The notes: generated by a model from the sequence alone, not told the origin. A stretch of DNA of 64,000 nt from Prevotella sp. (GCA_023665755.1 JAMPDF010000003.1:200572-264571); one strand, 5' to 3'; positions 51,245 to 61,416 are shown, counted from the first letter of the stretch. Numbers and translations are program-made.

Positions 51245-51621
51245 GATTTCCCACTTACTACATCTACATTAGACTGTTCATCTCCAATGATTTTGACAAC
51301 CATTTTATTGGGAAGACAAACTAATGTTTCATTCACCTTTGAAATACTTCTTTGTTTGACACACAATTGATCAGGACAAGTCGCAGTAGATATATATGCT
51401 TTTTGATTTTGTATGACTAAAACATTATATTTTCCTTCTTGATAAGGTATTGATATTTGCCTATCTTCATTTAATGCGTATTTAGCAATTTCTTTTCCAT
51501 TTTGGGTAATGACTACATATTTTCCTGGTTTTTTCGTCCATTGAAATAACGCAAATAGCAATAGTGCCACCCCTAATATAGCAACAATCAATATAATATC
51601 TTTCTTATATTTTTGAATCAT
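51241..51621 (-). CDS. NusG domain II-containing membrane protein
   Basis: 126 residues: an N-terminal helix, IILIVAILGVALLLFALF, then a beta-rich external domain with VVITQNGKEIAKYALNEDR and the conserved Cys pair in STATCPDQLCVKQ. This NusG-II type is commonly found next to Rnf and ApbE genes. It could assist Rnf assembly or electron transfer; the Cys pair suggests a redox or metal role. It overlaps the rnfB 3' end by 17 nt. Confidence 0.85.
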   Translation of the reverse strand: MIQKYKKDIILIVAILGVALLLFALFQWTKKPGKYVVITQNGKEIAKYALNEDRQISIPYQEGKYNVLVIQNQKAYISTATCPDQLCVKQRSISKVNETLVCLPNKMVVKIIGDEQSNVDVVSGKS

Positions 51622-52435
51622 TTGCTGCTCTATGACTTCCTGAGAAATTGGCTTCTGTAATACAACCTACTGGACATACTTCTGCACATTTTCCACAATG
51701 AATACATAAATCATAATCAATTTCAGCCAAATTATTTTTCACTTTTATCGCATTTGTAGGACAATTGTTTTCACACTTTTTACATTTGATACATGCATTT
51801 GTACATTGTTTACGAGCAATGGCACCCTTTTCTCTATTGCTACAAGTAACAGCCATATTTTCTACATCTGCAAATAATGTAATCAAATGATTTGGACATA
51901 CTTTTTCGCAAAGTCCACAGCCTATACACTTTCTTTGATTGACATGAGCGATTCCATTTTCTATACAAATAGCATCTACTGGACATACCTTTACACAATC
52001 TCCATACCCTAAACAACCATAAGAGCAACTTGATTCACCACTATAAAGCATATTTGCAGCGGCACAGCTTTCTAATCCTTCATATATATGCTTATCAGAA
52101 CATCTATTGCAATCACCTAAACAATGAATAAAGGCTACTTGTTCAACTACATCTTCAGGTTCTACACCTAAAACGTCAGCTATGTCTTTTGCCACTTTAT
52201 CTGCACCTGGTACGCAAAGATTTGTTTTAATTCCTTTTTGAGTGGCAAGTGCTTTAGCATAACTATCGCAACCTGTATACCCACATGCGCCACAATTTAC
52301 ACCTGGTAAACATTCTCTAATTTTCTTTTCGGTTTCATCAACTGGTACACGCATAAAGTGAGATGCTAATACTAACATGCCACTACACAATAGACCAATT
52401 GCAGTAATTAATATAATTGATATTAAAATTGTCAT
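51605..52435 (-). CDS. rnfB: Rnf complex subunit RnfB
   Basis: 276 residues. An N-terminal membrane helix (IILITAIGLLCSGMLVLASH) is followed by the Fe-S domain motif CLPGVNCGACGYTGCDSYAK. Four ferredoxin-type motifs follow: CSYGCLGYGDCVKVCP, CIGCGLCEKVCP, CIKCKKCENNCP and CIHCGKCAEVCP. RnfB is the ferredoxin-facing electron entry of the complex. It lies 10 nt after rnfA. Confidence 0.96.
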   Translation of the reverse strand: MTILISIILITAIGLLCSGMLVLASHFMRVPVDETEKKIRECLPGVNCGACGYTGCDSYAKALATQKGIKTNLCVPGADKVAKDIADVLGVEPEDVVEQVAFIHCLGDCNRCSDKHIYEGLESCAAANMLYSGESSCSYGCLGYGDCVKVCPVDAICIENGIAHVNQRKCIGCGLCEKVCPNHLITLFADVENMAVTCSNREKGAIARKQCTNACIKCKKCENNCPTNAIKVKNNLAEIDYDLCIHCGKCAEVCPVGCITEANFSGSHRAANDSKI

Positions 52436-52444
52436 AATTACCCC

Positions 52445-53038
52445 TTACATAAACAAATTTTCGACAATTCCAGCAAACCCAAAGAAAGCACATGATACAA
52501 TAGCTGCTGCAATCAATGTAAGTGGTAACCCTTCAAATGATTTTGGAGGCTTAGCTGTTTCTAATCTTGAGCGAACTCCCGCAAATAATACCATAGCAAG
52601 TAAGAAACCAAGACCACAACCAAGTGAACTAACCATAGATTCTATGAAATTATAGTTATCTGTGATGTTGTTAATAGTTACGCCTAAAACAGCACAGTTG
52701 GTTGTAATGAGTGGTAAATATACGCCCAGCGACTGATGAAGCCCAGGAATATATCTTTTTAATATAATTTCAACCAATTGAACTAGTGCTGCAATGACCA
52801 AAATAAATACAATTGTTTGCATGAATACTAAATCATTTGGTAAAAGTAAAAATTTATAAATGGGCCAAGTAACAAGTGTAGCAAGAAGCATAACAAATAT
52901 TACCGCAACACCCATTCCTACTGCTTGATTTAATTTTTTAGATACACCTAAAAAGGGGCAAATTCCTAAAAACTTATTTAATACATAGTTATTGACCAAA
53001 ACAGATGTCATCAATATAATAACTAGACTTTTAAGCAT
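52445..53038 (-). CDS. rnfA: Rnf complex subunit RnfA
   Basis: 197 residues with six membrane helices (MLKSLVIILMTSVLVNNYVL and on). Family marks are NKFLGICPFLGVSKKLNQAV, with the Cys that helps hold the intramembrane [2Fe-2S] cluster, and LITTNCAVLGVTI with its counterpart. RnfA and RnfE are mirror-image paralogues and form the membrane core. It sits 2 nt behind rnfE. Confidence 0.96.
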   Translation of the reverse strand: MLKSLVIILMTSVLVNNYVLNKFLGICPFLGVSKKLNQAVGMGVAVIFVMLLATLVTWPIYKFLLLPNDLVFMQTIVFILVIAALVQLVEIILKRYIPGLHQSLGVYLPLITTNCAVLGVTINNITDNYNFIESMVSSLGCGLGFLLAMVLFAGVRSRLETAKPPKSFEGLPLTLIAAAIVSCAFFGFAGIVENLFM

Positions 53039-53040
53039 AA

Positions 53041-53754
53041 TTAGTTACTCTCCTTTTCTACTTGAATTTCTTGGACATTTCCAGCATCACAACCTGTTTT
53101 TCCACATACGGCTTGTGATGGGCAACCTGCACATCCAAATTCTTTTTTCTTAATGGCTTTGCCTTTGGAAATTTTGTTTACCAAAGCAATCATACAACCA
53201 AACACAAAGAATCCACCAGGAGCCATCGTTAAAATAGAAATTTTATAAGGTTCTAAGAATGGAATGGTTATTCCAGCAAAACTTGCATTACCAAATACTT
53301 CTCTAATCGTTGCCATAGCAAATAGTGCAAGAGTAAATCCTATCCCCATACCAATACCATCTAGTGCTGAATCTATGACATTATTTTTACTAGCATACAT
53401 TTCTGCACGACCTAATATAATACAGTTTACCACGATTAAGGCAAGATATACACCAAGCATTTCATATAGACTTGGTAAATATGCTTGTAGAAGCATTTGA
53501 ACCATAGTTACAAATCCTGCAATAATAACAATATAACTAGGGATACGCACTTGATCTGGAATGACTTTACGTAATAATGAAATAACAATATTGGAACAAA
53601 GTAAAACTAGTGTTGCGGAAACACCCATAGCTACAGCCGAAATAACACTATTGGACATAGCTAGTGTAGGACATGTACCTAAAATGAGTACCAATACTGG
53701 GTTTTCTTGAATCAATCCTTTGAGAAGAATGCCTAATTTATTTTGTTTATTCAT
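53041..53754 (-). CDS. rnfE: Rnf complex subunit RnfE
   Basis: 237 residues, six helices, paralogous to RnfA. Cys in PVLVLILGTCPTLAMSNSVI and in ALIVVNCIILGRAE match the intramembrane cluster site. A Cys-rich C-terminal tail (EFGCAGCPSQAVCGKTGCDA), about 40 residues, is a notable extension and may bind a metal. The start overlaps the rnfG end by 8 nt. Confidence 0.95.
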   Translation of the reverse strand: MNKQNKLGILLKGLIQENPVLVLILGTCPTLAMSNSVISAVAMGVSATLVLLCSNIVISLLRKVIPDQVRIPSYIVIIAGFVTMVQMLLQAYLPSLYEMLGVYLALIVVNCIILGRAEMYASKNNVIDSALDGIGMGIGFTLALFAMATIREVFGNASFAGITIPFLEPYKISILTMAPGGFFVFGCMIALVNKISKGKAIKKKEFGCAGCPSQAVCGKTGCDAGNVQEIQVEKESN

Positions 53755-54286
53755 TTTGGCTACCTCCTTTTACTACTTCAAACGCATGAAATGCGGCTTG
53801 AATAGCTGCTCTATAAGCATTAGAAGTTTTTGTAGCACCACTGATATTTTGCACATTAGAAAGTTCAGATTCAGATATACCATTGTATTGATTAGCATAA
53901 GCGGGTTCTGTTGCTTTGCTACCATATCCTGTACTTTCTTGAGTAGCGACTGTTTTGATGCTTGTAATTTTACCATCTAAATCAATACCACAAAGAATAA
54001 TTAATCCAGAACTATACCCCGATGTTTCCATTTCAAATGTATATCCAATTACTGTTTGATCTTTATCTAATGCTTGATAAATTCTTTTCACTACATCTGT
54101 AGTTCCTTTTTCTACTACTTTAAAATCATCTGCAGAAGGCATAACTTCAAAACAAGAAGCAAGTGCCTTTTTCCGATTGGTTTCTTCAACGATTGGAGCC
54201 GTAAAATGGTTAGTTAAAGCAAGAACTGCGCCAACAACTAAACAAATCATCGTTAAAACGATTACACTTTTTACATTTTTATTCAT
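53747..54286 (-). CDS. rnfG: Rnf complex subunit RnfG
   Basis: 179 residues: one N-terminal helix (SVIVLTMICLVVGAVLALTN) and an external flavin domain. The FMN attachment motif is NISGATKTSNAYRAAI, where the Thr of SGAT carries FMN added by ApbE. GYGSKATEPAYANQYNGI is a typical preceding loop. RnfG passes electrons on the outer side. The start overlaps the rnfD end by 8 nt. Confidence 0.95.
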   Translation of the reverse strand: MNKNVKSVIVLTMICLVVGAVLALTNHFTAPIVEETNRKKALASCFEVMPSADDFKVVEKGTTDVVKRIYQALDKDQTVIGYTFEMETSGYSSGLIILCGIDLDGKITSIKTVATQESTGYGSKATEPAYANQYNGISESELSNVQNISGATKTSNAYRAAIQAAFHAFEVVKGGSQNE

Positions 54287-55313
54287 GTTTTACACCTCCA
54301 AATGGTTTCTTTTCAACCCATTTATCAATATATGGTGTAAGTATATTCATAAATAAAATGGAATATGATACACCTTCTGGTAAATTTCCCCATCTGCGAA
54401 TCGCTACTGTAATCAATGCACAACCTATCGCAAAAATCACTTTTCCAAGGGGTCTAGATGGAGTCGTTGTATAATCTGTTGCCATAAAGATAGCACCAAG
54501 GAATAATCCACCTGAAAGAATTTCATAAAGAGCAATTTCTAAATCACCATTTAATAGAAAACTGAGTACCAGTACAGTACCAATATATACTACTGGTGTA
54601 TGCCATGTAATAACTTTTCTCACTAATAGATAAATAAATCCAAGTAGTAGTGCCGCAATACATCCTTCACCAATTGCTCCTCCCCTTAAACCAATAAACA
54701 TTTCTCCTAATGTTTGAACAGGCAATTTTGAAGGTAAAATAGCAAGTGGCGTAGCGCTTGATGTAATATCACCAATCACTGGTTGTACACTAGCACCTAC
54801 AGTGCCAAAAGCAAGTAACATAATAATTCTTGATGTAATGGCTGGATTAGCAAAATTTTTACCAATACCACCAAATAATCCTTTTACAACAACTACAGCA
54901 ATTAAACTACCAATCATACCTTGCCACCAAGTTACACTAGATGGTAAATTTAAAGCGAGCAATAATCCAGTAACTGCTGCTGATAAGTCACCAATGACTA
55001 CTTTCTGTTTGCATATTTTTTGAAATGCCCATTCAAAGAAAACAGCAGATGCAGTACAAACTAAAACCAAAATCAATGCTTTATATCCAAATAATACAAT
55101 GGATGCAATTGTTGCAGGGAGTAACGCAATCAAAACATCTAACATAATTTTTTGGGTAGTTGACTTACTAAAAATGTGTGGAGATGAACTGACATAAAAT
55201 GGATGATCGATATGATAGGCATCTGTTGATTTTGTATCCATACTATGTGATGCAATTTGAACATCTGGTTCACTTTGATGTATTTCATTTGTTTGTTTTG
55301 TTTTATCTAACAT
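54279..55313 (-). CDS. rnfD: Rnf complex subunit RnfD
   Basis: 344 residues and eight to nine helices. The second covalent FMN site is DITSSATPLAILPSKL (Thr in SATP). About 45 N-terminal residues are hydrophilic (MLDKTKQTNEIHQSEPDVQI) before the common start FYVSSSPHIFSKSTTQK, an extension beyond most RnfD proteins. AAAGGAGCAACTAGCG precedes the ATG. It lies 47 nt after rnfC. Confidence 0.95.
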   Translation of the reverse strand: MLDKTKQTNEIHQSEPDVQIASHSMDTKSTDAYHIDHPFYVSSSPHIFSKSTTQKIMLDVLIALLPATIASIVLFGYKALILVLVCTASAVFFEWAFQKICKQKVVIGDLSAAVTGLLLALNLPSSVTWWQGMIGSLIAVVVVKGLFGGIGKNFANPAITSRIIMLLAFGTVGASVQPVIGDITSSATPLAILPSKLPVQTLGEMFIGLRGGAIGEGCIAALLLGFIYLLVRKVITWHTPVVYIGTVLVLSFLLNGDLEIALYEILSGGLFLGAIFMATDYTTTPSRPLGKVIFAIGCALITVAIRRWGNLPEGVSYSILFMNILTPYIDKWVEKKPFGGVKHE

Positions 55314-55360
55314 CGCTAGTTGCTCCTTTCAAATGAAATTTATTCTGGAAAAAGGATTTT

Positions 55361-56695
55361 TTATTCTTCATTTTCTTTTTCCTCTTCTTTCTTCTTTGCA
55401 ATATATCTTCTTAGTTCTGCTTTAGCCAATCGATTATTTTGAACAAGTGGACGTTTTGCAGGACAAATGAAAGAGCACACACCACATTCCATACAAAGAT
55501 TAACTTTTAACTTTTCTAACTCTTCTGGTTGATCTAATTCTAGTGCTTTTGCAAATGCAGGTGGGTTTAAATGAAGTGGACAATGATTGATACATCTACC
55601 ACATTTAATACATGCGCTAGGTTCGGGAAGATGCGCTTCTTTTTCATTAAAAGCTAATATTGCATTGGTAGATTTTAAAATGGGTACATCAAGATGTGGT
55701 ACTGCTATTCCCATCATAGGCCCACCATACATTACTTTGTATGGTGCTTCTTTAAATCCTTCACAATAATTAAATACATCTTTTAGTCTTGTTCCAATAG
55801 GTACAATGACATTTTGAGGTTTTGCAACACACGATCCATCTACAGTTACTACCTTTTCAACGAGTGGCATACCTGTTTCAATGTATTTTGCTATCATTGC
55901 AAGTGTTGTAATATTCAATATCACTACACCAACATCAAGTGGTAATTTTCCTTCAGGTACTACTTTTTTGGTTGAATGATAAATCAGCACCTTTTCACCA
56001 CCTTGTGGATAAATGGCAGGAAGAACGTGTACCGAAAGTGCTTCATCTTTTTGAGCCAATGTTTGTAAAGAAGCAATGGCTTCTTTTTTGTTATTTTCAA
56101 TACCAAAAATAATTTTTTTGGCTTGCAAATATTGCTTTAATAATTGAATTCCTTTTTCAACATAAGCAATGTCATCTATCATCGTTCTTGTATCAGCAGT
56201 AATATAAGGCTCACACTCTGCACAATTGATAATTATTTCTTCAATTTTAGATATATCTTTTACATCTAATTTGACATAAGTTGGAAAGCCAGCACCGCCA
56301 AGACCAACAATACCACTTTCTTTAATGGCTTGTACAAATGAGGTTTGATCAGTGAGTTCAACTGGTTTTACTGATTCTGATATTTCCATTTTTCCATCTG
56401 ATTCAATTAAAATGGCAGGTACATAATTCCCATTTGACATCAATATATCTTCCATTTTCTTTACTGTTCCAGAAATGGATGCATGAATAGGACTAGAAAT
56501 ATAACCTCCAGCCTCGGCAATTTTTTGACCTACTTTTACTTTATCTCCAGTTTGAACAAGTGGTTTAGCTGGAGCACCAATGTGCATAGACATAGGTATG
56601 AGTACTTCATGAGGAATAGGCATTTTCGTAGCCTTCAAATTTGCGGTATTTTTATGGTGTGGTACATGAACACCAGGTAATTTAAATAACGGCAT
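55361..56695 (-). CDS. rnfC: Rnf complex subunit RnfC
   Basis: 444 residues. The NADH/FMN domain is seen in IVGLGGAGFPTYVKLDV and INCAECEPYITADTRTM, and two [4Fe-4S] motifs in CIKCGRCINHCPLHLNP and CMECGVCSFICPAKRP. RnfC is the NAD-reducing peripheral subunit. The N-terminal lipoyl-like domain (AKPLVQTGDKVKVGQKIAEA) is typical. It is first of rnfCDGEAB and has a strong promoter. Confidence 0.96.
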   Translation of the reverse strand: MPLFKLPGVHVPHHKNTANLKATKMPIPHEVLIPMSMHIGAPAKPLVQTGDKVKVGQKIAEAGGYISSPIHASISGTVKKMEDILMSNGNYVPAILIESDGKMEISESVKPVELTDQTSFVQAIKESGIVGLGGAGFPTYVKLDVKDISKIEEIIINCAECEPYITADTRTMIDDIAYVEKGIQLLKQYLQAKKIIFGIENNKKEAIASLQTLAQKDEALSVHVLPAIYPQGGEKVLIYHSTKKVVPEGKLPLDVGVVILNITTLAMIAKYIETGMPLVEKVVTVDGSCVAKPQNVIVPIGTRLKDVFNYCEGFKEAPYKVMYGGPMMGIAVPHLDVPILKSTNAILAFNEKEAHLPEPSACIKCGRCINHCPLHLNPPAFAKALELDQPEELEKLKVNLCMECGVCSFICPAKRPLVQNNRLAKAELRRYIAKKKEEEKENEE

Positions 56696-56726
56696 AACCT
56701 TTCTCCTTTGTTATTTTATATTTATC

Positions 56727-56755
56727 ATTTTACTATGAAATATCTTCCTTGTCAA
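56727..56755 (-). promoter_or_regulatory. Promoter of the rnf operon
   Basis: On the minus strand a perfect TTGACA (56750-56755) and TAAAAT (56727-56732) are 17 nt apart, about 30 nt before rnfC. The rest of the 290-nt gap to the nifJ terminator shows no gene. Confidence 0.75.
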
Positions 56756-56949
56756 ATGTATTACAAAATAAGACATTTGAATAAAGGAAAACACTTACAT
56801 ATTCTACTTTTATTATGAGCAATAATTATTTTTTAATAAGCGATAATTTCTTATTGTTTACTTATTTATACAAGAATAGTTGCTTCTTTTCTTTTTTATA
56901 CATTTATTTAAAAAGTATGCAAAAATAGATTGACTATTTTAAAAGGACA

Positions 56950-56983
56950 AAAGTCACTTCAAACTTGAAGTGACTTCTTTTTT
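56950..56983 (-). terminator. Terminator of the PFOR gene
   Basis: AGTCACTTCA / TGAAGTGACT hairpin directly after the stop. Confidence 0.8.
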
Positions 56984-56985
56984 TA

Positions 56986-59900
56986 TTATTCAGCAAAATC
57001 CATTTTTAAGAATCTTTGATAACTCTTATAACGTCTTTGTGCTTCTTCTTTATTCTTTGCAAGTAATTTTTCTGCTTCAACAGGATTGATATTTTTCAAT
57101 TGAGCATAACGTGTTTCACTCATTAAGTATTCATCATATAAATCCCAATTTGGTTCTTTTGAATCGAGTTGAAGTGGATTCTTACCTTCTGCTACAAGAC
57201 GTGGATCATATCTTAATAATGTCCAATAACCACATTCTACAGCAAGTTTAGCTTGTTCTTGTGCTTTACCCATACCACGTTTTAAACCATGATTGATACA
57301 TGGAGAATAAGCTATAACAATTGATGGTCCATGATAACTTTCTGCTTCTCTCATTGCCTTTAATAATTGAGCTTGACTTGCACCATGTGAAACATAAGCA
57401 ACATATACATGACCATAGCTCATAGCGATTGCGGCTAAGTCTTTCTTCTTCCCATGCTTACCTGCAGCAGTAAATTTAGCAATAGAAGCTGTAGGTGATG
57501 ATTTAGAAGATTGACCTCCTGTATTAGAGTATACCTCTGTATCAAGTACTAAAATATTTACATCTTCTTGGTTAGCAATAACATGGTCTAATCCACCATA
57601 ACCGATATCGTAAGCCCATCCGTCACCACCAAAAATCCATTGTGAACGTTTTACAAGATGATCTTTCAAGTCATAAATTGCTTTAGCATGAACGCCTTCT
57701 TTTCCTTCAAGTAAAGGAACAAGTTCATTGGCAACTTCTCTTGTTACTTTATAGTCTTCTCTATTTTCTAGCCATAATTTAAATAATTCGTGAATACGTG
57801 TATCACATTCTGGACATTCTTCTAAAGCTTGTTCCATGTGTGTTGCAATTTGATCACGAAGTGCAACACTTGCTGCAACCATACCAAAACCGAATTCAGC
57901 ATTATCTTCAAATAATGAATTTGCCCAAGCTGGACCATGTCCTTCTTTATTTGTTGTATAAGGAGTTGCTGGGAAACTACCTCCATAAATAGATGAACAT
58001 CCAGTTGCATTTGCTACTACCATATGATCACCAAATAATTGTGTAACAAGTTTTACATATGGAGTTTCACCACATCCACCACAAGCACCAGAGAATTCAA
58101 ATAAAGGTTGTGCGAATTGGCTATTTTTAGGATTTGCCATCTTATCTACAAGATTATCTTTATAAGAAACCTCATTGAAGAAATATTTTGCCTCAACTGC
58201 TTGACCTTTTTCAAGTGCTTCTGCAATTGGTACCATCTTAAGAGCTTTTTCACCTTTCTTACCAGGACAAGTATTGACACAAACTTCACATCCAGTACAA
58301 TCTAATGTAGAAATTTGAAGTGAGTATTTCATACCTTCAAAGCCTTTTCCTGTTGGAGTTAAATAAAGAGTCCCTTCAGGAGCATTAGCAGCTTCTTCTT
58401 CAGTCACTAAGAATGGACGAACAACAGCGTGTGGACATACGAATGAACATTGATTACATTGAATACAATTTTCAGGCAACCACATAGGAACAAAGTTTGC
58501 AGTACCACGTTTTTCATATGCTGCTGTACCATTTGGCATAGTTCCGTCCTCATAGCCATTAAATGCAGATACTGGTAAATCATATCCTTTGACTTGATTT
58601 ACAGGGTCAGCAATTGTTTTTACAAAATGAGGGCGATTTTCATCTACTACTTTTTCTTCAACTGGTAAACTCTTCCATGCTGATTTTACTTTAATTTCAA
58701 CTAATCCTTCAGCACCTTTATCGATAGCTTGATAGTTCAATTGAACAACTGCTTCACCTTTTTTACCATATGTCTTTGCAGCATATTTTTTCATTAAATC
58801 TTGTGCAGTTTCATAAGGCATAATTTGTTCATTTAATTTAAAGAATGCAGATTGTAAAATGGTATTTGTTCTATTACCTAATCCAATTTCTCTTGCAAGA
58901 TGTACTGCATCAATAATATAGAATTTAGCGTGTTTTTCAGCAAGTTGTTTTTTAAAGAAATTAGGCAAATGTGCTTCAATTTCTTTTTCGTTATAAACAG
59001 TGTTAAGTAAGAATGTGCCACCATTTTTTAAACAACTCAACATATCATATTTTTCAACATATGCTTCCAAACTACAGCTTACAAAATCTGCATGGCTTAC
59101 TAAATAAGGGGCAGTAATTGGTTTTGGACCAAAACGTAAGTGTGAACGAGTTACACCACCTGATTTTTTAGAGTCATATGCAAAATAAGCTTGTGCATAA
59201 AGATCTGTATTATCACCAATAATTTTAATAGTATTTTTATTTGCACCAACAGTACCATCACTACCAAGACCAAAGAATACTAGTTCGGAAGTATCTTCTA
59301 ATAATTTGATTTCTTTTCCTACTGGAATACTTAAATTGGTTACATCATCTTCAATACCTACAGTAAAGCCATCAAAGCCATTTTTCTTTAAATGATCAAA
59401 TACAGCAATCATTTGGGCTGGTGTAGTATCTTTACTTGATAGTCCATATCTACCACCAATAATAACTGGAGCACCTTTTACACCATAGAAAGCAGCTTTT
59501 ACATCTAAGTATAGTGGTTCACCAAGTGATCCTGGTTCTTTTGTTCTATCAAGTACTGCCATACGTTTTACAGTTTGTGGAAGAACTTTAAATAAATAAT
59601 CTTTTGCAAATGGACGATACAAGTGAACCGTTACACATCCTACCTTCTTTCCTTTTGCATTTAAATAATCTACTACTTGTTTAATTGTTTCAGTGGCTGA
59701 GCCCATAGCAACAATAACATCTGTAGCATCTTCTGCTCCATAATAAACAAATGGTGCATAATTTCTGCCTGTTACTTCACTAATCTTTGCCATATAATCT
59801 GCAACAACTGCAGGAACTTCATTGTAGAATTTATTTTGTGCTTCTCTTGTTTGGAAATAAACGTCATCGTTTTGAGCAGATCCTCTTGTTACTGGATGTT

Positions 59901-60534
59901 CAAATGTTAATGCTCTTTCGCGGAAACGTTTAACAGCATCTCTATCTAATAATTGATCAAATACTTCATAATCCATTACTTCTACTTTTTGGATTTCATG
60001 TGAAGTTCTAAACCCATCAAAGAAGTGCATAAATGGAACGCTTGTTTTGATAGCCGCAAGATGGGCAACACCAGCTAAATCCATTACTTCTTGCACAGAA
60101 GATGTAGCCATCATCGCAAATCCAGTTTGACGACATGCCATAACATCTTGGTGATCACCAAAAATAGATAAAGCTTGCGCAGCCAAACTTCTTGCTGAAA
60201 CATGAATTACACCTGGAAGTAATTCACCAGCAATTTTATACATATTAGGAATCTTTAATAGTAATCCTTGACTCGCAGTAAATGTTGTAGTAAGTGCACC
60301 TGCTTGTAGTGAGCCGTGAACAGATCCTGCTGCACCAGCTTCTGATTGCATTTCCACAATTTTAACAGGCATACCAAATAAATTCTTTTTTCCTTTTGAT
60401 GCCCATTCTTCCGCATACTCAGCCATTGGTGATGATGGTGTAATTGGATAAATACCAGCTACTTCGGTAAACGCATATGCCGCATGTGCTGCTGCTTGGT
60501 TACCATCCATAGATTGGAAAACTTTTTTAGACAT
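56986..60534 (-). CDS. nifJ: Pyruvate:ferredoxin (flavodoxin) oxidoreductase
   Basis: 1182 residues, the homodimeric single-chain form. It converts pyruvate and CoA to acetyl-CoA and CO2, reducing ferredoxin. Domain order: the N-terminal pyruvate-binding domain (FQSMDGNQAAAHAAYAFTEV), CoA-binding domains, two ferredoxin clusters near residues 680-760 (CIQCNQCSFVCPHAV, CTGCEVCVNTCP), the extra-cluster Cys set in SGACGGCGETPYVKL and the thiamine diphosphate site FGGDGWAYDIGYGGLDHV. GGAGGAGCAATTT precedes the ATG. It supplies electrons that Rnf can use. Confidence 0.97.
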   Translation of the reverse strand: MSKKVFQSMDGNQAAAHAAYAFTEVAGIYPITPSSPMAEYAEEWASKGKKNLFGMPVKIVEMQSEAGAAGSVHGSLQAGALTTTFTASQGLLLKIPNMYKIAGELLPGVIHVSARSLAAQALSIFGDHQDVMACRQTGFAMMATSSVQEVMDLAGVAHLAAIKTSVPFMHFFDGFRTSHEIQKVEVMDYEVFDQLLDRDAVKRFRERALTFEHPVTRGSAQNDDVYFQTREAQNKFYNEVPAVVADYMAKISEVTGRNYAPFVYYGAEDATDVIVAMGSATETIKQVVDYLNAKGKKVGCVTVHLYRPFAKDYLFKVLPQTVKRMAVLDRTKEPGSLGEPLYLDVKAAFYGVKGAPVIIGGRYGLSSKDTTPAQMIAVFDHLKKNGFDGFTVGIEDDVTNLSIPVGKEIKLLEDTSELVFFGLGSDGTVGANKNTIKIIGDNTDLYAQAYFAYDSKKSGGVTRSHLRFGPKPITAPYLVSHADFVSCSLEAYVEKYDMLSCLKNGGTFLLNTVYNEKEIEAHLPNFFKKQLAEKHAKFYIIDAVHLAREIGLGNRTNTILQSAFFKLNEQIMPYETAQDLMKKYAAKTYGKKGEAVVQLNYQAIDKGAEGLVEIKVKSAWKSLPVEEKVVDENRPHFVKTIADPVNQVKGYDLPVSAFNGYEDGTMPNGTAAYEKRGTANFVPMWLPENCIQCNQCSFVCPHAVVRPFLVTEEEAANAPEGTLYLTPTGKGFEGMKYSLQISTLDCTGCEVCVNTCPGKKGEKALKMVPIAEALEKGQAVEAKYFFNEVSYKDNLVDKMANPKNSQFAQPLFEFSGACGGCGETPYVKLVTQLFGDHMVVANATGCSSIYGGSFPATPYTTNKEGHGPAWANSLFEDNAEFGFGMVAASVALRDQIATHMEQALEECPECDTRIHELFKLWLENREDYKVTREVANELVPLLEGKEGVHAKAIYDLKDHLVKRSQWIFGGDGWAYDIGYGGLDHVIANQEDVNILVLDTEVYSNTGGQSSKSSPTASIAKFTAAGKHGKKKDLAAIAMSYGHVYVAYVSHGASQAQLLKAMREAESYHGPSIVIAYSPCINHGLKRGMGKAQEQAKLAVECGYWTLLRYDPRLVAEGKNPLQLDSKEPNWDLYDEYLMSETRYAQLKNINPVEAEKLLAKNKEEAQRRYKSYQRFLKMDFAE

Positions 60535-60575
60535 AAATTGCTCCTCCTATTTATTTCTATTTTTCATACTCATTT

Positions 60576-60604
60576 ATTATAGCACATTTCGTCAATTTGG
60601 TAAA
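60576..60604 (-). promoter_or_regulatory. Promoter of the PFOR gene
   Basis: TTTACC (60599-60604) and TATAAT (60576-60581) on the minus strand, 17 nt apart. Confidence 0.65.
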
Positions 60605-60621
60605 CAAATACACATAGATTT

Positions 60622-61416
60622 TCAATATTTTAAGATTTTAGTAAAAATGGACAGACCGATTGAAACTAAAAAGCCAATAAAGGCGTACCAACAAATCGTT
60701 GTTCCTTTAACAATCATAGCAAATGTAGCCACATAGTCATTAATGTTTTTCATTTCCGTGACACTAGACTGAAATATAGCTGGCATACAAAGCAAAGCAA
60801 GACTCACCACAGCACCAAAAATAGATATACGCATCAAACGTGTTTTTCTTTTTTCCATAATTCCTTTTACCGAACGGAAAATCACTAAAAAGGCACAAGC
60901 AAATTCAAAGGCTAAAAGAAGCACTAATAATAAAAAGGGAAACGGATTAGCCCAATTATCAAAAAAGAGGGTTCTCTTTTCTGCGTTAGAAAGCGACAGT
61001 CCCTGAATAATCTTATATAGTTTCACATCATAAGTAATTTGGTTTTTGACACCATTAGCCAAATCAGTATATTTAATACCCTTATCTTTTAGACGATATA
61101 CATCAAACATAATCGACTCATTATCATTCAAAGAACCAATTACTCCATTATCTTCATCATAAACAACATCAGTTGCACTATAATACATTTGAAGAGCAAT
61201 ACTTGTATCATAAATGATTTCATTGATACCTGCTTCTTTCAATTCTTCTTTGGTTTTATTTTCTTCAGTAGACTCTTCTACATAACGATCTATCAAAGTT
61301 TGATGACTTTTATAAATAGCCTCACGATCAAATTCTAAAATAGGGAAAAACAACATACCTAAACACATTGCAATTGCAAGAACTAATGTAATGCCAAAAC
61401 ATATTTTCTTTATCAT
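60622..61416 (-). CDS. Hypothetical membrane protein
   Basis: 264 residues with an N-terminal helix (ICFGITLVLAIAMCLGMLFF), an external region of about 130 residues (ending LSNAEKRTLFFDNW) and three further helices (PFPFLLLVLLLAFEFACAFL, LMRISIFGAVVSLALLCMPA, TTICWYAFIGFLVSIGLSIF). No known domain. It is single, upstream of PFOR and divergent from the radical SAM gene. The start has AAAGGGG upstream. The function is unknown. Confidence 0.75.
   Translation of the reverse strand: MIKKICFGITLVLAIAMCLGMLFFPILEFDREAIYKSHQTLIDRYVEESTEENKTKEELKEAGINEIIYDTSIALQMYYSATDVVYDEDNGVIGSLNDNESIMFDVYRLKDKGIKYTDLANGVKNQITYDVKLYKIIQGLSLSNAEKRTLFFDNWANPFPFLLLVLLLAFEFACAFLVIFRSVKGIMEKRKTRLMRISIFGAVVSLALLCMPAIFQSSVTEMKNINDYVATFAMIVKGTTICWYAFIGFLVSIGLSIFTKILKY

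Noticed and set aside
56756..56949. Possible riboswitch or small RNA between nifJ and rnfC
   Set aside because: Only an AT-rich stretch was seen; no conserved stem pattern that I can recognise.
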